Source: Chitinophaga deserti
GTDB taxonomy: Bacteria; Bacteroidota; Bacteroidia; Chitinophagales; Chitinophagaceae
Assembly: GCF_003149455.1 (NCBI RefSeq)
Contig: NZ_QFFK01000011.1
Span: forward strand, 1-64,000
Direction of reading: 5' to 3'
DNA: 64,000 nt
Of the stretch, positions 58,550 through 64,000 are shown piece after piece (position 1 is the first letter of the stretch; each line of letters opens with the position of its first letter). Position numbers and translations under genes: made by a program. The notes beneath the pieces are model-generated. The model made no database searches and had not been told where the DNA came from. It saw nothing but the letters and a program-made list of their open reading frames with translations.

Positions 58550-59201
58550 TCCCCCTGAAAATATCATTTGTTCCTGGAGTGGCGGGAAAGACAGCTGTTT
58601 TGCGCTGATGACCGCCGTAAAGCAGGGCCACAGGCCTGTTGCACTCCTGAACGTACTGAACGAGAACGGGCAGATATCCCGCTCCCACGGCCTGCCGCCT
58701 TCCTTACTGGAACAGCAGGCCGCGGCGCTGGGACTGCCCGTTTTGCTGCAACCCTCTACCTGGAAGGAATACGAAACCCATTTCGTGCAATCCCTCCGCC
58801 AGCTTAAATCCACTTACAACGCTACCGCCGCCGTATTCGGCGACATCGACCTTCAGCCGCACCGCGACTGGGAAGAGAAGGTTTGTTCCGCCGCTGGGCT
58901 TACAGCACTATTGCCCCTCTGGCAGCAGGAACGCAAAGTTCTGGTATACCGCATGCTGGAACAGGGGCTTAAATGCCGCATTGTTTCCTGTAATACCGTG
59001 CTGGGAGAAGAATTTCTGGGCCGGGAAATGGATGATGTACTCATTGCTGACCTCGAGGCTGCAGGAGTGGATGTATGCGGGGAAAACGGGGAGTTTCATA
59101 CGCTGGTAACGGATTGCCCTTTGTTCAGCGTACCGGTGAAGCTGCCGGATTATAAAAAGGTACGGCATGAAGAATATTGGTTCCTGCAATGGGAGCATTA
59201 A
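58542..59201 (+). CDS. Dph6-like ATP-pyrophosphatase (ATP_bind_4 family)
   Basis: 219 residues from the ATG at 58542, inside the last codons of lepA (ATGACTAA overlap). The PP-loop SWSGGKDSCFALMTAV lies at the N-terminus, followed by PVALLNVLNENG and SRSHGLP. The family-specific GVDVCGENGEFHTLVTDCPL lies near the C-terminus. Eukaryotic Dph6 amidates diphthine on EF-2; bacteria do not make diphthamide, so the bacterial members must act on something else. Cotranslation with lepA suggests a translation-linked role, which is inference. Confidence 0.88.
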   Translation: MTNPPENIICSWSGGKDSCFALMTAVKQGHRPVALLNVLNENGQISRSHGLPPSLLEQQAAALGLPVLLQPSTWKEYETHFVQSLRQLKSTYNATAAVFGDIDLQPHRDWEEKVCSAAGLTALLPLWQQERKVLVYRMLEQGLKCRIVSCNTVLGEEFLGREMDDVLIADLEAAGVDVCGENGEFHTLVTDCPLFSVPVKLPDYKKVRHEEYWFLQWEH

Positions 59202-59218
59202 GTAGTTGCAGGAAATAA

Positions 59219-59254
59219 AAAAGCGGTCCGGGAATTAACCAGACCGCTTTTTTT
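59219..59254. terminator. Bidirectional terminator
   Basis: An 8-bp stem AAGCGGTC / GACCGCTT with A-run before and T-run after. It serves the Dph6-like gene and the convergent DUF6580 gene. Confidence 0.85.
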
Positions 59255-59273
59255 ATGTGCCTTATGCAATATG

Positions 59274-59867
59274 CTATGCGATGGAAGTTTCTTTGCTTTC
59301 CTTGCGCACGAACACCGGTTTCAGTACGGCATAGGCGCCGAACAGGAGGGCGCTGTAAAATACGTTGCCCATGATGGTGTTGAGGAAGAAGCTGCCGAAG
59401 AGGTCCTGTTTGTAGAACGGAATGGCAGACCAGTAGCAGGTGAGCAAACCGGCGAATGTGTGCGGATACAGATCACGGAAAAGGAACGTGCCGAGGTTAG
59501 ACATCAGGAAGAAGATCAGTCCGGATGCTACCGCGCCGAGGAATACACGGCCGGCAGTTACTTTACGGATGCGGGTACCGATGAAGGTTACCAGCATGAA
59601 CCCTGCATATACGAACAGCATTTCGCCGCCATAGATACCCTGGATATTGGTAAAGAAATGAAAGAAAAGATCGCTCAGGAGGAGAGAAACAAGGGGCACT
59701 GCATATGCGTACTTCTTGTCTTTCAGCATTACACCTGCGAACAGCGCACCAGCGCCAAGGGCGGTAAAGTTATAGATCTCGAAATAATTGGTCACCAGCC
59801 GTCCCAGTATGCTGATGAAGATCAGCACGGTTACGAGGATAACGTTGGATAAATTTTCTTTCTTCAT
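59274..59867 (-). CDS. DUF6580-family putative transport protein
   Basis: 197 residues with about six membrane helices. The N-terminal part (GRLVTNYFEIYNFTALGAGA, LFAGVMLKDKKYAYAVPLVS, LLLSDLFFHFF) matches the DUF6580 pattern, which resembles substrate-binding S components of ECF transporters. The C-terminal helices include SGLIFFLMSNLGTFLF and NTIMGNVFYSALLFGAYAVL. Substrate unknown; no ECF energising genes are present in the window. Inner membrane. Confidence 0.78.
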   Translation of the reverse strand: MKKENLSNVILVTVLIFISILGRLVTNYFEIYNFTALGAGALFAGVMLKDKKYAYAVPLVSLLLSDLFFHFFTNIQGIYGGEMLFVYAGFMLVTFIGTRIRKVTAGRVFLGAVASGLIFFLMSNLGTFLFRDLYPHTFAGLLTCYWSAIPFYKQDLFGSFFLNTIMGNVFYSALLFGAYAVLKPVFVRKESKETSIA

Positions 59868-59902
59868 AAATGCGCTCGTTTGCTTGTTACAAATATAACC
59901 AA

Positions 59903-61117
59903 TTATGGGATTGCCGCCTTGAAAATCACCAGATCCACACCGGATACAATCCTGTATGCGGCTTTATATGCGGCGAACACCGTGGTGCCTTTGGCAAGGT
60001 TGAGCGTGTTGCCACCCGGGCCTTCCGCACGGCCGGTGCCATCCAGCACGATCCATGTTTCGGGCGCTTCGGCAGTGTGGCTATACGTTTCACCTGCACG
60101 GAGGCTGATACGGCTTAACACGAAATCGGGTGCCGGGGTGGGGTATATGCGTTCCTTTCCGTCGTGGATAAGATCGCCTTTCAGGATATTGGGATGTACG
60201 GCTTCGAAGCGGGTATGCTTCAGCAGCTCGGGCACATCGATATGCTTGGGGGTGAGGCCACCGCGGAGCACGTTATCTGAATTCGCCATCAGTTCTGCGT
60301 TCTGGCCTTCGAGATAGGCATGGGGGATACCTGCGTCCTGGAACACGGCATCACCGGGAGCCACGTTCATAATATTAAAGAAGTAGATGGAGAAGATGCC
60401 GCGATCGAGACGGTCCATTCCCTGGGGATCGTTATCGATGGCCCTGCCGGTCCAGAATGCGGGATCTTCTTTTGAGAGTGAGCCTGCGCGGTATGCAGGG
60501 AGGGCTCTTTCTGCGAGGGGGCGCAGGAGCGTATTCACCTCTTCCTGTGGCATTTCCATCACTGTTTTGTAGAGGCCGAAGTAGCCATCTTTTTCAAACA
60601 CCGGCAGGAGGGATGCGAACTCCGGAACGGAGGACAATACACTGCGGAGGCGTGGTTCTGGGAGGAAGCCGTGCAGGAGCCAGAAGTCGCTCAGCGCCAC
60701 CATGATCTCCGGCTTGTGGTTCGCATCTTTATAATTACGGTTTGCAGCATTGAGGGGTACGCCGGCTTCGTTCTCCCGCGCAAAACCTTTTTCTGCTTCC
60801 GTTTTGGTAGGGTGTACCTGGATGGAGAGCATATCTTTCACATCGAGGATCTTGAAGAGGTAGGGCAGTTCTCCGAAGCGGGAAGCTGCGGCGGCGCCAA
60901 GGGCACCTGCGGGGTCTTCAGCAATCCAGGCATTGAGGGGCTGGTTATTGCCATCAGACCGGAGCATGGATGGAGCGCTCTGATGTGCGCCCATCCAGTA
61001 TTCGGCACTGGGCTGATCGGTAACGGGCAGACCCAGCAGTTCGGGAATATACCGGAAGCCGCCCCAGGCGTAATGTTGGACTTTTCCTGTCAGGTAAAAT
61101 AAATTCGGGTCTCGCAT
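59903..61117 (-). CDS. manA: Mannose-6-phosphate isomerase, class I
   Basis: 404 residues. It interconverts fructose-6-P and mannose-6-P at a zinc site, feeding GDP-mannose. Class-I signatures: GKVQHYAWGGFRYIPELLG, the zinc-ligand segments LSIQVHPTKTEAEKGFA and NHKPEIMVALSDFWLLHGF, and the C-terminal GIPHAYLEGQNAELMANSDN, VLRGGLTPKHID. Full length, cytoplasmic. It is divergent from yraN with 39 bp between starts. Confidence 0.96.
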   Translation of the reverse strand: MRDPNLFYLTGKVQHYAWGGFRYIPELLGLPVTDQPSAEYWMGAHQSAPSMLRSDGNNQPLNAWIAEDPAGALGAAAASRFGELPYLFKILDVKDMLSIQVHPTKTEAEKGFARENEAGVPLNAANRNYKDANHKPEIMVALSDFWLLHGFLPEPRLRSVLSSVPEFASLLPVFEKDGYFGLYKTVMEMPQEEVNTLLRPLAERALPAYRAGSLSKEDPAFWTGRAIDNDPQGMDRLDRGIFSIYFFNIMNVAPGDAVFQDAGIPHAYLEGQNAELMANSDNVLRGGLTPKHIDVPELLKHTRFEAVHPNILKGDLIHDGKERIYPTPAPDFVLSRISLRAGETYSHTAEAPETWIVLDGTGRAEGPGGNTLNLAKGTTVFAAYKAAYRIVSGVDLVIFKAAIP

Positions 61118-61156
61118 ACTTTTCCTTTATTAAGCCGTAAAAATAGACAAAAACGC

Positions 61157-61513
61157 ATGTCTTGCGACCATACACTCGGGAAATTAGGGGAACAGCTGGC
61201 TGCAGAGCACCTGGAGGCAGACGGTTACCACATCCTGCACCGTAACTGGAAGGCGGGGAGGAAGGAGGTGGATATTATTGCCGGGAAGGACGATACCATC
61301 ATTTTTATGGAGGTAAAAACCCGCAGCTCGAAGTATTTCGGGATGCCGGAGGAGGCGGTTGGGTGGAAGAAGGAGGAGCATATGCGGCGGGTGGCGGAGC
61401 AGTGGCTGGAAAGGTATGGGAAAGGGGTGCGACAGATACGGTTCGATATACTGTCGGTTTTCATTATTCCGGGTTGTACGCCGGAGATCCTTCACCTGGA
61501 AGATGTGTTCTGA
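61157..61513 (+). CDS. yraN: YraN/UPF0102 endonuclease-like protein
   Basis: 118 residues with the Holliday-junction-resolvase-like fold. The signature residues are all seen: GKLGEQLAAEHLEADGYHIL, RNWKAGRKEVDIIAGKDD with the catalytic Glu-x-Asp, and IIFMEVKTRSSKYFGMPEEA with the E-x-K. The UPF0102 family is nearly universal in bacteria; its cellular role is not settled. Monocistronic. Confidence 0.94.
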   Translation: MSCDHTLGKLGEQLAAEHLEADGYHILHRNWKAGRKEVDIIAGKDDTIIFMEVKTRSSKYFGMPEEAVGWKKEEHMRRVAEQWLERYGKGVRQIRFDILSVFIIPGCTPEILHLEDVF

Positions 61514-61648
61514 TAACAGGGTATTTACCTGTTAAAATGCCTATCGATTGCAGGGTTTCAATTCTGCCTGAAACCCGCCGCAGGCGTGGCGCAGGACCGC
61601 TTAACACTGAGTTAACAAAATTGAAATATGAAAGAATTTAAATAGTTG

Positions 61649-61656
61649 TATATTTG
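61649..61656 (+). promoter_or_regulatory. -7 promoter box of the small exported protein gene
   Basis: TATATTTG matches TAnnTTTG exactly. The nearest upstream TTG (61621-61623) is 25 bp away, longer than usual. The start of the downstream ORF is at 61722. Confidence 0.45.
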
Positions 61657-61721
61657 ACCATCTTATCCAATAATCATCTCCTGTACAAGAACCTGCCGTC
61701 AACCAAGTAAAAAGGTTCTTT

Positions 61722-62009
61722 ATGCAATACTGGAGTATTTTAGTTTTCATCCATACATACCTAACCGCGCCGTCACTGTTGACTGTGAACAACGACAGTA
61801 TACGGTTGAAGATCTCTACGCTGGAACGTCAGGCAGGCATGATACCCTGTACCATCTATAACGGGCAAAACATGCCGGTTAAGATCATCCCGCTCGATGG
61901 AGGCCACTGCCACGGCGAGTACACCATCCGGCTTTCCGCCCTGCCCGACGGCGAATACAAGCTCCGGGTAAGCGATTATCAGACAACATTCCGGCTCAGC
62001 CGGCACTAA
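61722..62009 (+). CDS. Small exported beta-domain protein, hypothetical
   Basis: 95 residues. A short hydrophobic N-terminus (YWSILVFIHTYLTAPSLL) may be a signal peptide, followed by a compact beta domain (IRLKISTLERQAG, MPVKIIPLDGGHCHGEYTIR, LSALPDGEYKLRVSDYQTTF). The LPDGEYKLRV turn recalls the C-terminal sorting domains of type IX secretion substrates, but the protein is only that domain in size. Not firmly recognised. It has its own promoter box and terminator. Confidence 0.55.
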   Translation: MQYWSILVFIHTYLTAPSLLTVNNDSIRLKISTLERQAGMIPCTIYNGQNMPVKIIPLDGGHCHGEYTIRLSALPDGEYKLRVSDYQTTFRLSRH

Positions 62010-62050
62010 CATAATTCGATCATTACTATCATCATCCCCCCAAACATAGA

Positions 62051-62082
62051 TCCTCCCGGTAAAACGGGAGGACTTTGTATTT
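62051..62082 (+). terminator. Terminator of the small exported protein gene
   Basis: A perfect 8-bp stem TCCTCCCG / CGGGAGGA, followed by CTTTGTATTT. Confidence 0.75.
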
Positions 62083-62115
62083 ATAGAGGCTACACTTCCA
62101 TAAATCCCCCCATCA

Positions 62116-62311
62116 ACCGTATTATAACCGTATTGTTACCGTATTAAAATTGTGCAGAACCCTTATTATTACTGCATTCTACGTGCTCTAACCGTATTGT
62201 AACCGTATTAAAACCGTAGTCTAACCGTATTACAACCGTATTGTTACTATATGGCTGTAGTATAAGCATAGTAAAAGCTTAGCAATAATATAGTACGGAT
62301 ACCGTAATAGT
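62116..62311. repeat. 11-bp tandem array, about 18 units
   Basis: Consensus ACCGTATTGTA. Exact 11-bp steps occur at 62116-62127-62138, and after a degenerate part with a 2-bp slip at 62191, 62202, 62213, 62224, 62235, 62246, 62257, 62268, 62279, 62290 and 62301. Later units drift (ATAGTAAAAGC, TTAGCAATAAT), yet the phase is kept for 110 bp until ACCGTA returns at 62301. It is intergenic between convergent genes. Confidence 0.9.
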
Positions 62312-62433
62312 TTTTTAAGACTACTGCCGGTAAATAAGTGCTGCTTTTAGTGCCGGCAGGATTGTATATACTTAGAAAAAAAATCCCCCCGCGGCTGCGG
62401 AGGGATGTTAATGTTTTATGAATAACCGGATCC

Positions 62434-63243
62434 TTACAATCCGTCTACCAATACTTCATACAACTTCACCTTCAGTTCTTCCAGCGATACGTTTTGTACG
62501 AGCTGTCCGTCCTGCGCATAAGAGATCGTTCCCCGTTCTTCCGAAACAATAATAGCCAGGTTGTCGCTATGCTCCGTAATACCTACGGCACTTCTGTGTC
62601 GCATCCCGATACGGGTTGGCAGGTTAGGGTTCTCAGACATGGGCAGGATCACCTTGGCAGCGAGGATCTTGTTGCCGACAATGATCAGCGCACCATCGTG
62701 CAGGGGACTGTTCTTCTCAAAAATACTTTCCACCAGCTTGGCACTCACGTTACCATCAATGGCGATGCTCGATGCGGTATCGAACTTCACACGGTAGGTG
62801 GTTGAGATCACGATGAGTGCGCCGGTTTGGCTGGCAGCCATATGTCCTACAGCTACAATGATCTCATTGATGATATGCTCTTCTTCCTTATAGCTTTTGA
62901 AACGGTCGGGCAGGAAGAGCTTGGTGAGGAAAGAATCTTTACTGAGCGGCGTCTTTTTTCCCAGTACCAGCAAAAACTTCCGGATCTCGGGCTGGAAGAT
63001 GATAATAATGGCGATGAGGCCGATGTTGATGAAATTCTCTAAGATATTGGTGAGGATCGGCATCTGCAGGGAGCGTACGGCAAAATATGCTGCATACACC
63101 ATGAGCAGTCCGATAAAGATATTGAAAGCGAGGCTGCCCTTCAGCAGGCGGTACAACTGGATAACAAGGAAAATCACTATCAGCAGGTCCACAACATTCA
63201 GCCATCGAAACTCAAATCCGTAAAATTGGTATACATCCTTCAT
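62434..63243 (-). CDS. cdaA: Diadenylate cyclase CdaA
   Basis: 269 residues: three N-terminal membrane helices (VVDLLIVIFLVIQLYRLL, FNIFIGLLMVYAAYFAVRSL, NIGLIAIIIIFQPEIRKFLL) precede the DAC domain with the catalytic LHDGALIIVGN and GMRHRSAVGITE motifs. It makes cyclic di-AMP from two ATP at the membrane, a signal for potassium and cell-wall homeostasis. Full length for CdaA. It lies 29 bp after folP, the usual folP-cdaA neighbourhood of Bacteroidota. Confidence 0.96.
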   Translation of the reverse strand: MKDVYQFYGFEFRWLNVVDLLIVIFLVIQLYRLLKGSLAFNIFIGLLMVYAAYFAVRSLQMPILTNILENFINIGLIAIIIIFQPEIRKFLLVLGKKTPLSKDSFLTKLFLPDRFKSYKEEEHIINEIIVAVGHMAASQTGALIVISTTYRVKFDTASSIAIDGNVSAKLVESIFEKNSPLHDGALIIVGNKILAAKVILPMSENPNLPTRIGMRHRSAVGITEHSDNLAIIVSEERGTISYAQDGQLVQNVSLEELKVKLYEVLVDGL

Positions 63244-63272
63244 ATGTCTGTAAAAATAGAAATATTTGGCAA

Positions 63273-64000
63273 CTACGCGCTTTCCATGAAAGAAACAATC
63301 CGCACTGCCTCCACCGCTTCTTTTACATCATGCACCCGGAGGATGGATGCACCCCGCTCCAGTGCGGCGGTATGTAACACCGTGGTTCCATTCAGAGCTT
63401 CCGCGGCACTGGTTCCCAATAATTTATACACCATCGACTTGCGGGATACACCCGCCAGTATTGGCGCCCCCACAATATGGAGCATCTCCATCCCTCGGAG
63501 CAGCTGGTAGTTGTGTGCCAGCGTTTTACCGAATCCGAAGCCGGGGTCGAGGATGATATCATGGATACCGGCGGCGCGGCAGGCTTCCGTTTTCTGAATG
63601 AAGTAATCCAGCACTTCCTGCACTACATCCTCATACTGAGGGTTTTTCTGCATGGTGGCAGGCGTGCCCTGCATATGCATGGCTATGTATGGCGCACGGA
63701 GGGCTGCAACGGTAGGGATCATTTCAGGGTCCATATCCCCGGCACTGATATCGTTTACGATAGCCGCCCCCGCCAGGATACACTTCTCGGCCACGGAGGC
63801 GTGATAGGTATCGATGGAGATCACGGCTTCAGGGAACTTATATAATATAGCGTGGATGGCAGGGATGAGGCGGGCGGCTTCTTCGGCGGCGCCCACTTCA
63901 GGCGCACCCGGCCGGGTACTCTGGGCACCGATGTCGAGGATGGCGGCGCCTGCTGCCAGTAAGTCTTCCGCACGGACAACGGCATCGTGCAGCTCACGGC
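63273..64000 (-). CDS. folP: Dihydropteroate synthase (5' end beyond window)
   Basis: FolP condenses 6-hydroxymethyl-dihydropterin diphosphate with p-aminobenzoate in folate synthesis and is the sulfonamide target. The gene enters from the right edge, so the N-terminus is missing. Visible parts: ILDIGAQSTRPGAPEVGAAE just inside the edge, then VISIDTYHASVAEKCILAGA, AAIVNDISAGDMD, MHMQGTPATMQ, LDPGFGFGKTLAHNYQLLRG, GVSRKSM and a C-terminal LRVHDVKEAVEAV. An ATG at 63896 lies inside the domain and is not the real start. Confidence 0.95.
   Translation of the reverse strand, partial: RELHDAVVRAEDLLAAGAAILDIGAQSTRPGAPEVGAAEEAARLIPAIHAILYKFPEAVISIDTYHASVAEKCILAGAAIVNDISAGDMDPEMIPTVAALRAPYIAMHMQGTPATMQKNPQYEDVVQEVLDYFIQKTEACRAAGIHDIILDPGFGFGKTLAHNYQLLRGMEMLHIVGAPILAGVSRKSMVYKLLGTSAAEALNGTTVLHTAALERGASILRVHDVKEAVEAVRIVSFMESA

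Overview
The window looks like chromosome of a Bacteroidota bacterium, most likely a Chitinophaga-type member of the Chitinophagaceae. The reasons are the SusC/SusD pair with an STN-bearing receptor wired to FecR and an ECF sigma factor, families typical of the phylum (DUF2490, DUF2141, DUF481, DUF6496, SusC-like barrels, a BtuG-type B12 locus), and several promoters of the phylum's own TTG / TAnnTTTG type. No phage, insertion sequence, integrase or CRISPR array was seen.

Layout. 0.6-6.8 kb is housekeeping: ispE, a bifunctional nuclease, etfBA, a TPR protein, tilS, a rhomboid protease and rlmH. A tRNA-Arg(ACG) follows at 6.9 kb. 7.1-15.0 kb is a nutrient-uptake locus (ECF sigma, FecR, SusC, SusD, small lipoprotein) with a two-component pair behind it (15.3-17.9 kb). 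A second tRNA-Arg(ACG) lies at 18.3 kb. 19.2-22.0 kb is a four-gene cassette of uncharacterised cytoplasmic proteins with two DUF2589-like paralogues. 22.3-29.3 kb is a two-gene operon in which a SusC-like barrel without a plug precedes an alpha-2-macroglobulin-like protein that carries a SusC-type plug domain. 29.5-40.2 kb is mixed (hybrid kinase, UbiA-type enzyme, P-type ATPase, alcohol dehydrogenase, CoA-transferase, lipase). 40.2-46.4 kb is a cobalamin-riboswitch operon for B12 capture. 46.4-48.8 kb holds an MscS channel and unknown genes. 48.8-50.0 kb is a gene-free repeat region: five 11-bp units and seven units of exactly 88 bp. 50.0-64.0 kb is mostly housekeeping (DPP4-like peptidase, ACBP-rocD-VIT operon, lepA, Dph6-like ligase, manA, yraN, cdaA, folP), with another 11-bp array at 62.1-62.3 kb.

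How the genes fit together. The Sus locus is a standard outer-membrane uptake system with its own surface signalling. In the B12 operon the riboswitch controls one TonB receptor and three surface lipoproteins. The most unusual protein system is the coupled barrel / macroglobulin-plug pair. The most unusual non-coding feature is the set of intergenic arrays with an 11-bp period or a multiple of it, one of which folds into conserved hairpins. The DUF2589-like cassette is the best candidate for an undescribed cytoplasmic system. All functions are read from sequence by eye; no database search was run.
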